Part shown: in pieces, positions 1-7,866 of the stretch
Numbering within the stretch: position 1 is the stretch's first letter
How the letters are laid out: each line of letters starts with the position of its first letter
DNA from: Agrococcus jejuensis
GTDB lineage: Bacteria; Actinomycetota; Actinomycetes; Actinomycetales; Microbacteriaceae
DNA length: 64,000 bases
Reading direction: 5' to 3'
NCBI RefSeq assembly: GCF_900099705.1
Contig: NZ_LT629695.1
Location: forward strand, 2,728,001 to 2,792,000
Notes under the pieces: model-generated
Databases searched by the model: none
What the model saw: the letters and a program-made list of their open reading frames with translations, nothing else
Told to the model about the DNA's origin: nothing
Translations under genes and position numbers: made by a program

Positions 1-774
1 GCGCAGGCGGTCGTGCACGAGCGGTGGGATGCGATCGAGGCGTGCGTGCGCACCCGCCGCACGCAGACGAACGAGGCACGGCGCCTCGCGACGCTGCTGC
101 CGGCGTTCGCGTCGCAGCCGCAGCCGCTCGCCATCGTCGAGGTCGGTGCATCCATGGGGCTCTGCCTGCAGCCCGGCCGCTGGTCGTACGCCTACGAGAC
201 CGCGGCGGGGGAGCGTGTGCTCGGCGACCCGGCCGCGCCACGGCTCGAGGCGCGCCTCGACGGAGCCGTGCCGCGCATGCCCGACATCGCTTGGTCGGCC
301 GGCCTCGACATCCACCCGCTCTCGGCGGCGAGCGACGACGACGTGCGCTGGCTCGAGACGCTCATCTGGCCGATCGGCGACGGCGAGCCCAACGCCGAGC
401 GGCTCGACCGCCTGCACGCGGCCGTGGCGATCGCGCGCGCGCACGGCCCGACGGTGCGCGACGGCGACCTGCTCGACGGCACGATGGCGCTCGTCGACGA
501 GGCGCGCGACCGTGCGGCGACGACCGTCGTGTTCCACACCGCCGTGCTCGCCTACGTCGCCGCCGAGGGCCGCGCGGCGTTCGCCGAGACGATGCGCGGC
601 AGCGATGCGACGTGGATCTCGAACGAGGGCCTCGGCGTGCTGCCCGAGGTCCGTGTACGGCTCGACGCCCTCGACGCGGGCCCGGGTGCCGCCGACTTCT
701 GCATCGCGGTCGACGAGCAGCCGTTCGCGCTCGCCGACGCGCACGGCGGATGGGTGCGCCTGCTCGAGCGGTGA
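1..774 (+). CDS. DUF2332 family protein, 5' end outside window
   Basis: The frame is open from the first base of the window to a TGA at 772-774, so about 257 C-terminal residues are present and the true start lies upstream. DUF2332 proteins are usually about 320-350 residues. The RRTQTNE block followed by a Leu/Pro-rich stretch and the segment IVEVGASMGLCL are hallmarks of that family. The glycine-rich IVEVGAS segment looks like a nucleotide- or SAM-binding loop, but no activity is established for DUF2332, so no role is assigned. It ends 32 bases before the next same-strand gene, which has its own -10-like box. Confidence 0.8.
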   Translation, partial: AQAVVHERWDAIEACVRTRRTQTNEARRLATLLPAFASQPQPLAIVEVGASMGLCLQPGRWSYAYETAAGERVLGDPAAPRLEARLDGAVPRMPDIAWSAGLDIHPLSAASDDDVRWLETLIWPIGDGEPNAERLDRLHAAVAIARAHGPTVRDGDLLDGTMALVDEARDRAATTVVFHTAVLAYVAAEGRAAFAETMRGSDATWISNEGLGVLPEVRVRLDALDAGPGAADFCIAVDEQPFALADAHGGWVRLLER

Positions 775-794
775 GCGGGCATAGCGCCGAGCGG

Positions 795-800
795 TAGGGT
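795..800 (+). promoter_or_regulatory. -10-like TAGGGT, leaderless spacing
   Basis: TAGGGT ends exactly 6 bases before the GTG at 807, and no purine-rich ribosome site lies between. This spacing puts the expected transcription start at or next to the start codon. No convincing -35 box was seen. Confidence 0.5.
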
Positions 801-806
801 TCCCGG

Positions 807-1223
807 GTGCCCGACGACGATCGCGATGCCCTCAGCTGGGACGGTGACGCCGACGACGAGACGCTCGTGACGAACGAGCCGGAGGCGCCCGCAACCACCG
901 CCGCAGCGGCGAGCGCAGCTCCTGCGGCCGTCGCGATCGCCGCCGACCCCGCCCAGCGCATCCGGGCCGTCGCCGGCCTGCTCTTCCTGCTCATCGCCAT
1001 CGCCGCGGCGGTCGGCTGGGTCGTCGTGATGCTCGAGAACCCCGCGCAGCAGCAGACGATCCTCGGTCTCGCGATGTACCAGCTCGGCGAGCTGCTCGCC
1101 GTGCTCGCGCCCATCGGCTGGTGGCTCGCCGCGCGCCGCCTGTCGACGCAGCCCGTGCCGTGGTGGATCGCCGGCGTCGTCGTGACGGCACCGTGGCCGC
1201 TGCTCGTGGGGGTGCTCGCATGA
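807..1223 (+). CDS. small membrane protein, unknown function
   Basis: 138 residues from a GTG. An acidic, Ala/Thr-rich N-terminal tail (about 1-48) is followed by three likely membrane segments (about 53-75, 83-110 and 117-137). No family is recognised. The stop overlaps the next start as ATGA (1220-1223), so the two membrane proteins are probably translationally coupled and work together. The start is chosen because TAGGGT lies 6 bases upstream, fitting a leaderless mRNA; there is no Shine-Dalgarno. Confidence 0.75.
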   Translation: MPDDDRDALSWDGDADDETLVTNEPEAPATTAAAASAAPAAVAIAADPAQRIRAVAGLLFLLIAIAAAVGWVVVMLENPAQQQTILGLAMYQLGELLAVLAPIGWWLAARRLSTQPVPWWIAGVVVTAPWPLLVGVLA

Positions 1224-1702
1224 CCGACCGCGCCGAGACGAACGAGCCCGAGGGGGCCGAGGTCGTGGAGCCCGAGACGCCCGTCGCCGACGACGTCGAG
1301 ACGGATGTCGACGAGGTCGACGAGCCGAGGGATGCCGCGGACGAGCAGGCGGAGGACGACGAGTCGACCGAGCGCGTCGAGCGTCGCAGCGACGTCGTGA
1401 TCGTGATGGCGGTCTTCGTCGTGCTGTTCGGCTACCAGCTGTACGCGGCGGTCTCGAACCTCATCGGGTTGCCCGAGGTGTACGCGGCCGCCGGCATCAC
1501 CGATGCCGTGCCGTGGGCGATCCTCGTCGCCAACGTGGCCGCGCCGGCCGTGGCGTTCGCCGCAGCCTCCGCCGTCGCGCGCGGCCGCCGGCTCGCGGCC
1601 CGCGCGGGCATCCTGCTGCTCGGCTTCGGCGTGAGCGCGCAGCTGAGCCTGCTCTGCGAGGAGCTCGCGCGGCAGGCGGCGATCGCCGCCTTCTCGCACT
1701 AG
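1220..1702 (+). CDS. small membrane protein with acidic N-terminus
   Basis: 160 residues from an ATG that overlaps the previous stop as ATGA. Residues 1-57 are strikingly acidic (Glu/Asp/Val/Pro-rich, likely disordered and cytoplasmic). Three hydrophobic segments follow at about 58-80, 96-119 and 126-146. It shares its architecture (acidic tail, then three helices) with the upstream gene, suggesting a partner pair, but sequence similarity between them is not obvious. No known family is recognised. Confidence 0.75.
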   Translation: MTDRAETNEPEGAEVVEPETPVADDVETDVDEVDEPRDAADEQAEDDESTERVERRSDVVIVMAVFVVLFGYQLYAAVSNLIGLPEVYAAAGITDAVPWAILVANVAAPAVAFAAASAVARGRRLAARAGILLLGFGVSAQLSLLCEELARQAAIAAFSH

Positions 1703-1710
1703 GCGGGCCC

Positions 1711-2010
1711 GTGATCGCCGATGCCCTCGCCACCGTGCAGGAGTGGCACGCGGACGAGCGATGGGGACGCGTCGTGGTCGAATCCGGCGATGCGGTCTGG
1801 GTGCACTTCTCGGCGATCGAAGGCCGTGTCCTCGGTGCGCTGGAGGTCGGCGAGCAGGTGCGCGTCTGGTGCGAGCCCGGACTGCAGCAGGGCGAGCATC
1901 AGGCAGAGCGCGTCGTGCCGATGACGGGCTACGACCCGAATGCGACGAGGCCGACGCCGCCGAGCGAGGCCTACCGATCCAGCCTGACGATCGTCGACGA
2001 CCCGGAGTAG
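1711..2010 (+). CDS. cold-shock-domain-like small protein
   Basis: 99 residues from a GTG 8 bases after the previous stop. Residues about 9-70 follow the cold-shock fold pattern: an EW-x5-WGRVVVESGD strand pair in place of the usual KWFN-x-GFGFI, then VWVHFSAIEG (matching the VFVHFSAI strand with the RNP2-like aromatic and His), then LxxGxxVxxxxEPG and a final strand. Most aromatic RNP1 positions of true cold-shock proteins are missing, so this is a divergent member whose nucleic-acid binding is an inference. The tail 71-99 is polar. It may be co-transcribed with the two membrane genes before it. Confidence 0.65.
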   Translation: MIADALATVQEWHADERWGRVVVESGDAVWVHFSAIEGRVLGALEVGEQVRVWCEPGLQQGEHQAERVVPMTGYDPNATRPTPPSEAYRSSLTIVDDPE

Positions 2011-2148
2011 GGCCGCCGTCCGGTGGCGCGCGAATCGCGCGTTGGCCGTTTCCTGAACGAGCCGAAGGATGGGCGATTCTTTCGCCGACGCCGTGACGCC
2101 GCGAGGTCGACCCGCCTGATCGACTGCTCGGTGGAGAGGCGAACACCG

Positions 2149-3420
2149 ATGACGATGGATCTGCACGAGGCCGCACTGGCCTATCACCAGCACCCCAGGC
2201 CGGGGAAGATCAGCGTCGAGCTGACGAAGCCGACCGAGGACGCCCGCGACCTCGCACTCGCCTACAGCCCCGGCGTCGCGGCGCCCGTGCGCGAGATCGC
2301 GAAGGATCCCGAGAACGCATACCGGTACACCGGCAAGGGCAACCTCGTCGGCGTGATCACCGACGGCACCGCCATCCTCGGCCTCGGCGATCTCGGTCCG
2401 CTCGCGAGCAAGCCCGTCATGGAGGGCAAGGGCGTGCTGTTCCGCAGGTTCGCGGGCATCGACGTCTTCGACATCGAGGTCGACGCGCGCGATCAGGACG
2501 CGTTCATCGAGACGGTCGCGAGCATCGCGCCGACGTTCGGTGGCATCAACCTCGAGGACATCGCCGCCCCCGCGTGCTTCGAGATCGAGCGCATCCTCAG
2601 CGAGCGCTGCGACATCCCCGTGTTCCACGACGACCAGCACGGCACGGCGATCATCGCTGCCGCGGCGCTGCTGAACGCGCTCGAGCTGACGGACCGTGCG
2701 ATCGCCGACGCTCGCGTCGTCTGCGTCGGCGCCGGGGCCGCCGGCATCTCGACGCTGCGCCTGCTCACGGCGCTCGGCGTGCGCGCCCAGAACCTGCTGC
2801 TCGTCGACTCCCGCGGCGTCGTGCACGCGGATCGCACCGATCTCAACGCGTACAAGGCCGAGTTCGCGCATGCGGGCCCCGAGCGCACGCTCGCGGATGC
2901 GCTCGCCGGTGCCGACGTCTCCATCGGCGTCTCGGGCCCCGGCATCCTCACGCCCGAGCTGCTGCGCTCCATGGCGCCGGCCCCGATCGTGTTCGGGCTC
3001 GCGAACCCCGACCCCGAGATCGACCCGAGCCTCGCGCACGCGACGCGTGCCGACGTGATCATGGCGACGGGGCGCAGCGATCACCCCAACCAGGTCAACA
3101 ACGTGCTCGGCTTCCCGTTCATCTTCCGCGGCGCCCTCGACGTGCGCGCCGCCCGCGTGAACGAGGAGATGAAGCTCGCGGCCGTGCATGCGATCGCGGC
3201 GCTCGCGAAGGAGCCCGTGCCCGCCGAGGTGCGCGCCGCGTACGGCGGCGTCGAGCTCGCGTTCGGCCCCGACTGCATCATCCCCAAGCCGCTCGACCCG
3301 CGCCTGCTGGGCGTCGTGTCGGCCGCGGTCGCACGGGCTGCGGTCGACTCGGGCGTGGCCAGGCGTCCGTATCCGAGCCACTACCCGCTGACGTCGTTGG
3401 AGGACATCGTCTACCACTGA
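2149..3420 (+). CDS. NAD(P)-dependent malic enzyme
   Basis: 423 residues. Oxidatively decarboxylates malate to pyruvate and CO2 in the cytoplasm, linking the TCA cycle to pyruvate. The N-terminal malic domain carries [18 protein letters not shown] and the [10 protein letters not shown] motif (metal/substrate region), followed by a Rossmann domain with [11 protein letters not shown]. The length matches the short bacterial malic enzymes that lack a phosphotransacetylase tail. The ATG at 2149 is preferred over an in-frame GTG at 2023 because GGAGAGG (2132-2138) lies 10 bases upstream and family members begin at this point. NAD versus NADP preference cannot be decided by eye. Confidence 0.93.
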   Translation: MTMDLHEAALAYHQHPRPGKISVELTKPTEDARDLALAYSPGVAAPVREIAKDPENAYRYTGKGNLVGVITDGTAILGLGDLGPLASKPVMEGKGVLFRRFAGIDVFDIEVDARDQDAFIETVASIAPTFGGINLEDIAAPACFEIERILSERCDIPVFHDDQHGTAIIAAAALLNALELTDRAIADARVVCVGAGAAGISTLRLLTALGVRAQNLLLVDSRGVVHADRTDLNAYKAEFAHAGPERTLADALAGADVSIGVSGPGILTPELLRSMAPAPIVFGLANPDPEIDPSLAHATRADVIMATGRSDHPNQVNNVLGFPFIFRGALDVRAARVNEEMKLAAVHAIAALAKEPVPAEVRAAYGGVELAFGPDCIIPKPLDPRLLGVVSAAVARAAVDSGVARRPYPSHYPLTSLEDIVYH

Positions 3421-3467
3421 CGGCGGGGCGCCACCGGGTCAGCGCGGCACGAAGGCCCGCGCCCGCA

Positions 3468-3863
3468 TCAGATGGCGGCGACCAGCACGAGCGCCGCGAG
3501 CACGACCTGCCCGATCGCGCGCGGCACGAGCGGCACGGCCATCGGGCCGAAGCGGTCGGGGTGACGCGCGGCGTAGGCGTTGGCCGGGAAGACCGCGATG
3601 AGCAGGGCGATGAGGCCGATGCCGGCGGCGAAGCGCACGGGCATCCACGGCGCGAGCAGGCCGATGCCGCCGAGGATCTCGGCGATGCCCGAGATGATGA
3701 CGAGCGAGCGCGCCGAGCGGATGCCGGTGCCCTTGATGCCCGGCGGGATCATCGCGCCCATGCCGCGAGCGACCTTCGGCACGAAGTGCAGCGCGCCCAT
3801 GGCGACGAAGACGACGGCGAGCACGATCCGCAGCACCCACTGCACGACTTCGAAGGCATCCAT
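3468..3863 (-). CDS. DoxX family membrane protein
   Basis: 131 residues with four likely membrane helices and the DoxX/DUF4870-like pattern VLRIVLAVVFVAMGALHF, then SGIAEILGGIGLL and AVFPANAYAA. DoxX-like proteins are integral membrane proteins, some linked to thiol or oxidative stress; the role here is unknown. The ATG at 3863 is preferred because GGGAGG sits 9 bases upstream; an in-frame ATG at 3872 would directly abut that ribosome site. It is convergent with the malic enzyme gene and followed upstream by the YbjQ gene on the same strand. Confidence 0.8.
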   Translation of the reverse strand: MDAFEVVQWVLRIVLAVVFVAMGALHFVPKVARGMGAMIPPGIKGTGIRSARSLVIISGIAEILGGIGLLAPWMPVRFAAGIGLIALLIAVFPANAYAARHPDRFGPMAVPLVPRAIGQVVLAALVLVAAI

Positions 3864-3905
3864 CGCCTCCATCCTCCCGCACGCGGGGAGGCGCGGAGAC
3901 CAGGG

Positions 3906-4391
3906 TCAGCGCGGCGGCATGGGCGCGCCGGGCGGCGGCCACGGCACCTGGCCCTGCACGGGCGGCACCATCTGCGGGGCGCCGTAGCCGTGCGCGGGCG
4001 GCTGCGGCTGCAGCTGCGGCACGGGCTGCGCCACGAGCTGCTGCGACTGCGCCGTCGAGCCGGGGCCGTCGGCGATCGGCTCGACCGTCACGGCCGTGCC
4101 GTACGCGCAGATCTCGGTCCACGCGCTCGCGATCTCGTTGGCGTCGAAGCGCATCGCGAGGATGGCGTTGGCGCCGCGGCGCTGCGCCTCCTCGACCATG
4201 CGCCCCATGACCTGCATGCGCGACTCCACGAGCATCTGCGTGAACTCGGGGATCTCGCCGCCGCCGATCGCACGCCATCCGGCGACCCAGTTCGTGGCGG
4301 CGTCGCGGCTGCGCACCGTGAGGCCCATGACCTCGCCGTGCACCGCGAGCACGCGGAAGCCGGGGAGGTCGTTCGTGGTGACGATGATCAT
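3906..4391 (-). CDS. YbjQ family (UPF0145) protein with Pro/Gln-rich tail
   Basis: 161 residues. Residues 1-105 match the YbjQ fold: an N-terminal TTNDLPGFRVLAVHGEVMGLTVRSR strand region (quoted in parts: TTNDLPG, GEVMGLTVRS), a helix with MVEEAQRRGANAILAMRFD, and the TEICAYGTAVTVEP strand. YbjQ proteins are small pentameric cytoplasmic proteins, proposed to bind metals without a proven function. Residues about 110-161 are an added low-complexity Pro/Gln/Gly tail. The ATG at 4391 has no clear Shine-Dalgarno. Confidence 0.85.
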   Translation of the reverse strand: MIIVTTNDLPGFRVLAVHGEVMGLTVRSRDAATNWVAGWRAIGGGEIPEFTQMLVESRMQVMGRMVEEAQRRGANAILAMRFDANEIASAWTEICAYGTAVTVEPIADGPGSTAQSQQLVAQPVPQLQPQPPAHGYGAPQMVPPVQGQVPWPPPGAPMPPR

Positions 4392-4454
4392 GCGCCCGAG
4401 TCTGGCGCGTGACGCTGCGAGTCCGCCATGCCTCGAGGCGCCGCGGATGCTCGG

Positions 4455-4460
4455 TAGGCT
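4455..4460 (+). promoter_or_regulatory. -10-like TAGGCT upstream of serA
   Basis: TAGGCT lies 54 bases before the serA GTG, leaving a leader of about 48 bases that contains the ribosome site GAGGAGC (4502-4508). The -35 element is not obvious. Confidence 0.4.
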
Positions 4461-4514
4461 CGTCGAGGCACCGCGACGTGCCGAGCCCCCGCCACGCAAT
4501 CGAGGAGCATCCGC

Positions 4515-6110
4515 GTGTCCAAGCCCGTCGTCCTGATCGCCGAGACGCTCTCGAGCGCCACCATCGACGCCCTCGGCCCCGACTTCGAGGTCCGTCACGT
4601 CGACGGCACCGATCGTCCCGCGCTGCTGTCGGCGCTCGCCGACGCGAACGCGCTGCTCGTGCGCTCGGCGACGCAGGTGGATGCGGAGGCCCTCGCGGCC
4701 GCGCCGCACCTGCAGGTCGTCGCCCGTGCCGGCGTCGGCCTCGACAACGTCGACGTGCCCGCCTCGACGAAGGCCGGCGTCATGGTCGTGAACGCGCCGA
4801 CGTCGAACATCATCTCGGCTGCCGAGCTCGCGATCGCGCACATCCTCGGCCTCGCCCGCCACCTGCCCGAGGCGCACGCCTCGCTGAAGGCGGGGGAGTG
4901 GAAGCGCAGCCAGTTCACCGGCGTCGAGCTGTACGAGAAGACCATCGGCATCGTCGGCCTCGGCCGCATCGGCGTGCTCGTCGCCGAGCGCCTCGCCGGG
5001 TTCGGCGTCAAGCTCGTCGCCTTCGACCCCTACGTGAGCCCCGCGCGCGCCGCGCAGCTGGGCGTCGAGCTGCGCACGCTCGACGAGCTCATGGCCGAGT
5101 CGGACTTCATCACGATCCACATCCCGCGCACGCCCGAGACGACGGGCCTCATCGCCGCGCCGCAGCTCGCGCTCGCCAAGCCCACGCTGCGCATCGTCAA
5201 CGCGAGCCGCGGCGGCATCGTCGACGAGGCTGCGCTCGCGGATGCGCTGCGCGAGGGCCGCATCGCCGGCGCCGGCCTCGACGTGTTCGTCTCGGAGCCG
5301 CCGAAGGACGACGCGCTCACGTCGCTCCCGACCATCCAGGTCACGCCCCACCTCGGCGCCTCGACCGACGAGGCGCAGGAGAAGGCGGGCGTCGCCGTGG
5401 CGAAGTCGGTGCGCCTCGCGCTCGCCGGCGACCTCGTGCCCGACGCCGTCAACGTCGCCGGCGGCATCATCGACCCGTACGTGCGCCCGGGCATCGGCCT
5501 CGCCGAGCAGCTCGGCCAGTTCGCGGCGGGCCTCGCGGCCGGCCCCGTGGAGTCGGTCGACGTCGAGGTGCACGGCGACCTCGCCCAGTACGACGTGAAG
5601 GTGCTGCGCCTCGGCGCGCTCAAGGGCTTCTTCTCGCGCATCGTCAGCGAGCAGGGCGTCACGTTCGTCAACGCGCCCGTCATCGCGCAGGAGCGTGGCG
5701 TGACGAGCGAGCTCACGGTCGACGAGCGCAGCGACGAGTACCGCAACACGGTCTCGGTCGTCGCTGCGACGAGCGACGGCCAGCGCGTCTCGGTCACGGG
5801 CACGCTCACGGGCCCGAAGCAGGTCGCGAAGATCGTCGCGATCAACGGCCACGACGTCGAGGTGCCGTTCGCGTCGCACCACGTCGTCATGACGTACGAG
5901 GACCGTCCCGGCATCGTCGCGATCTACGGTCGCGCGCTCGGCGAGGCCGACATCAACATCGCCGGCATGCAGATCGCGCGCACGAACGCGGGCGGCAAGG
6001 CGCTGTCGATCCTCACGATCGACCAGGCCGCGCCCGAGGCGCTGCTCGCGGAGATCGGCGAGGCCATCCAGGCCGACTCGATCCGCGAGATCGACATCGT
6101 CGAGCTCTGA
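4515..6110 (+). CDS. serA: D-3-phosphoglycerate dehydrogenase
   Basis: 531 residues, the long actinobacterial type. Oxidises 3-phosphoglycerate to 3-phosphohydroxypyruvate, the first step of serine synthesis. Visible parts: substrate-domain halves flanking the NAD domain with GIVGLGRIG (about 145-153), the catalytic region INASRGGIVDE (Arg), a downstream acidic residue, and TPHLGAST with the catalytic His; then an intervening domain from about 320 and a C-terminal ACT domain (about 455-531) that in this family senses serine. The GTG start has GAGGAGC 6 bases upstream. It stands alone as a transcription unit. Confidence 0.96.
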   Translation: MSKPVVLIAETLSSATIDALGPDFEVRHVDGTDRPALLSALADANALLVRSATQVDAEALAAAPHLQVVARAGVGLDNVDVPASTKAGVMVVNAPTSNIISAAELAIAHILGLARHLPEAHASLKAGEWKRSQFTGVELYEKTIGIVGLGRIGVLVAERLAGFGVKLVAFDPYVSPARAAQLGVELRTLDELMAESDFITIHIPRTPETTGLIAAPQLALAKPTLRIVNASRGGIVDEAALADALREGRIAGAGLDVFVSEPPKDDALTSLPTIQVTPHLGASTDEAQEKAGVAVAKSVRLALAGDLVPDAVNVAGGIIDPYVRPGIGLAEQLGQFAAGLAAGPVESVDVEVHGDLAQYDVKVLRLGALKGFFSRIVSEQGVTFVNAPVIAQERGVTSELTVDERSDEYRNTVSVVAATSDGQRVSVTGTLTGPKQVAKIVAINGHDVEVPFASHHVVMTYEDRPGIVAIYGRALGEADINIAGMQIARTNAGGKALSILTIDQAAPEALLAEIGEAIQADSIREIDIVEL

Positions 6111-6164
6111 CCCGCGCCGCGCCGCGTCGGGCTGCGTGCCTGGCGCGGTGTCGGAGGTCGCGGC

Positions 6165-6170
6165 TAGCGT
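6165..6170 (+). promoter_or_regulatory. -10-like TAGCGT, leaderless spacing
   Basis: TAGCGT lies 7 bases before the ATG at 6178, with no Shine-Dalgarno between, so the message probably begins at or next to the start codon. Confidence 0.45.
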
Positions 6171-6177
6171 CGCGGGC

Positions 6178-6906
6178 ATGACCTCCACGCAGACGGATCA
6201 GCACTCCTCGGAGAACGACCAGGCTCGCATCGTGCTCGTCCCGGGCTTCTGGCTCGGGGCATGGGCGTGGGACGACGTCGCCGAGCGGCTGCGCGCCGCG
6301 GGGCACGAGGTCGTCGCGCTCACCCTGCCGGGGCTCGAGCCCGGCAGCGACCCTTCGACGGTCACGGTCGAGAGCCACGTGCAGGCGATCCTCGACGCCG
6401 TCGGCGAGGGTCCGGCCGCGCTCGTGTCGCACTCGGGGTCGGCGTTCGCGGCGACGGCCGCGATCGATCGTGCACCGGATGCCGTGCGCCACGTCGTGTG
6501 GGTCGACACGTGCCCCGTCGTCGACGGCGCGGCGATGGATGCGAGCCTCGAGGGCCCTGGCCTCGCGATCGACGCGGTGTGGGACGACGAGCTCGAGGGC
6601 GGCTCGATGCGCGACCTCACCGACGAGCAGCTCGCCACCTTCCGCGAGCGCGCGGTGCTCGAGCCGGCCGCGATCGTGCGCGACCCCGTCGCCCTGCACG
6701 ACGACCGCCGACTCGACGTGCCGCAGACGCTCGTCGCGACGGCGTTCACGGGAGACGAGTACCGCGCGTACGCCGAGCAGGGCGTGCCCTTCCTGCGCGG
6801 CCTCGGCGAGCAGCGCGCGCTGACGATCGTCGACCTGCCGACGGGCCACTGGCCCATGTGGTCGAAGCCGGCCGAGCTCGCGGCGCTCATCGCCGAGCGC
6901 GCCTGA
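6178..6906 (+). CDS. alpha/beta hydrolase
   Basis: 242 residues with an alpha/beta hydrolase layout: strand and oxyanion region VLVPGFWLGAWAWD (about 19-32), nucleophile elbow around Ser86, and a C-terminal PTGHWPMWS supplying the likely catalytic His. The elbow reads S-H-S-G-S instead of G-x-S-x-G, with both flanking glycines replaced by serine, which is unusual and leaves activity uncertain. Substrate unknown. The ATG at 6178 is chosen over an upstream in-frame GTG because TAGCGT precedes it by 7 bases. A lipoprotein gene follows 11 bases downstream. Confidence 0.8.
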   Translation: MTSTQTDQHSSENDQARIVLVPGFWLGAWAWDDVAERLRAAGHEVVALTLPGLEPGSDPSTVTVESHVQAILDAVGEGPAALVSHSGSAFAATAAIDRAPDAVRHVVWVDTCPVVDGAAMDASLEGPGLAIDAVWDDELEGGSMRDLTDEQLATFRERAVLEPAAIVRDPVALHDDRRLDVPQTLVATAFTGDEYRAYAEQGVPFLRGLGEQRALTIVDLPTGHWPMWSKPAELAALIAERA

Positions 6907-6917
6907 CGGAGTCGTCG

Positions 6918-7274
6918 ATGCGCGCGGCGGTCGCGACGATCATCGTCGCCGTGCTCGCGTGCGGCCTGCTCGCCGGGTGCGGAGGCTCGGATGCCGAGGC
7001 GCCCACCGTCGCTCGCTACGAGCCGAGCGGCGAAGGCGGTGACGCCGCGCTGCTCGGGGGAGTCGTGCGCATCGAGCACGGCTGCCTGGTCATCGAATCC
7101 GATGGCGCGCTGCACCTGCCGATCTTCGCGACGACCGACGTTCGCCCCGATGGCTGGGAGGACGGTGACGCGGTCGAGCTCGGCGGCGGGTTCGCGCCAG
7201 GCGTCGACGCGACGGTGCCCGACGCGTGCGCGGGGCTCGGCCTCGATCGCTTCGTCGTGGCCGCGCCGGAGTGA
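6918..7274 (+). CDS. small lipoprotein, unknown function
   Basis: 118 residues. The N-terminus is a lipoprotein signal with lipobox LLAGC; Cys21 would be lipidated and the mature protein anchored outside the membrane. The mature part is about 98 residues, acidic, with two Cys (in HGCLVIESD and VPDACAG) that could form a disulfide. No family is recognised. It follows the hydrolase by 11 bases and ends one base before the stop of the convergent TetR gene. Confidence 0.75.
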   Translation: MRAAVATIIVAVLACGLLAGCGGSDAEAPTVARYEPSGEGGDAALLGGVVRIEHGCLVIESDGALHLPIFATTDVRPDGWEDGDAVELGGGFAPGVDATVPDACAGLGLDRFVVAAPE

Positions 7275-7275
7275 G

Positions 7276-7815
7276 TCAGTCGCGGGCGCGGCGCACGATG
7301 TCGTCGACGGCCGCGACGATGCGCTCGACGTCGTCGTCGCTCGGCGCCCATGCGGGGTCGAGGCCCGACCGCAGGTAGATGCCGTCGCTCATGAGCGCGA
7401 CGACCGGGGCGAGGTCGTCGCCGATCGCGTCGGCGATGACGCCGCGGTAGCCGTCGTCGACGCGCTGCAGCGCCTCGCGCAGCGACGGGTGCTGCTCCGA
7501 CTGGATGAGGCGGAACGCCGCGACGAACGCGCGGTCGATCGCCGTCTCGCGCACGATCGAGCCGCGGATGAACCGGGCGACGGGATCCGCCTCGCCGCGC
7601 AGCGCCTCCGCATCCTCGGCGCCCAGCGCATCCAGGCGCTCCGCGAGCCCCTCGACGAGGGCCTCGCGCGAGCCGAAGTGGTACAGCAGGCCGCCCTTCG
7701 AGACGCCGGCGTGCTCGGCGACGGCCTGCAGCGTCGCGGCGCGCTCGCCCTGCTCGACGACCACCTCCACGAAGGCGTCGAGGATCGCTTCGCGGGCGGT
7801 GGGTCGCTCGGGCAT
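7276..7815 (-). CDS. TetR family regulator of the divergent efflux pump
   Basis: 179 residues with an N-terminal helix-turn-helix (about 28-48, containing AVAEHAGVSKGGLLYHFGSR) and a ligand-binding C-terminal region typical of TetR/AcrR. It is divergent from the MFS gene, and an almost perfect palindrome (7836-7859) lies between them, so it most likely represses both genes until a pump substrate binds. Start ATG 7815: TATGCT ends 6 bases upstream, while GGAGG is only one base from ATG, too close to act as a normal ribosome site, so a leaderless mRNA is likely. Confidence 0.88.
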   Translation of the reverse strand: MPERPTAREAILDAFVEVVVEQGERAATLQAVAEHAGVSKGGLLYHFGSREALVEGLAERLDALGAEDAEALRGEADPVARFIRGSIVRETAIDRAFVAAFRLIQSEQHPSLREALQRVDDGYRGVIADAIGDDLAPVVALMSDGIYLRSGLDPAWAPSDDDVERIVAAVDDIVRRARD

Positions 7816-7821
7816 GCCTCC

Positions 7822-7827
7822 AGCATA
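7822..7827 (-). promoter_or_regulatory. -10-like TATGCT for the TetR gene
   Basis: On the minus strand TATGCT is followed by six bases and then the ATG at 7815, the same spacing seen before many genes here. An alternative is the TACAGT on the minus strand inside the palindrome (7841-7836), which would give a leader of about 20 bases. Confidence 0.4.
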
Positions 7828-7829
7828 CG

Positions 7830-7859
7830 TTGCCAACTGTACCGTCTGGACGGTACAGT
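7830..7859 (+). promoter_or_regulatory. promoter of MFS gene overlapping operator
   Basis: TTGCCA (7830-7835), an 18-base spacer and TACAGT (7854-7859) form a good promoter. The expected start of transcription is at or beside the ATG at 7867, giving a leaderless mRNA. The -10 hexamer is the last six bases of the palindromic operator. Confidence 0.6.
7836..7859. promoter_or_regulatory. TetR-type operator palindrome
   Basis: A perfect inverted repeat with 11-base arms (ACTGTACCGTC and GACGGTACAGT) around a two-base TG centre, between the divergent TetR and MFS genes. It covers the spacer and -10 of the MFS promoter, so a bound repressor would block polymerase. Confidence 0.85.
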
Positions 7860-7866
7860 GATGGCC

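Noticed and set aside
362..2176. 604-residue minus-strand open frame
   Set aside because: Arg/Pro/Ser-rich shadow across four plus-strand genes with clear starts, motifs and overlaps; typical of very high GC DNA.
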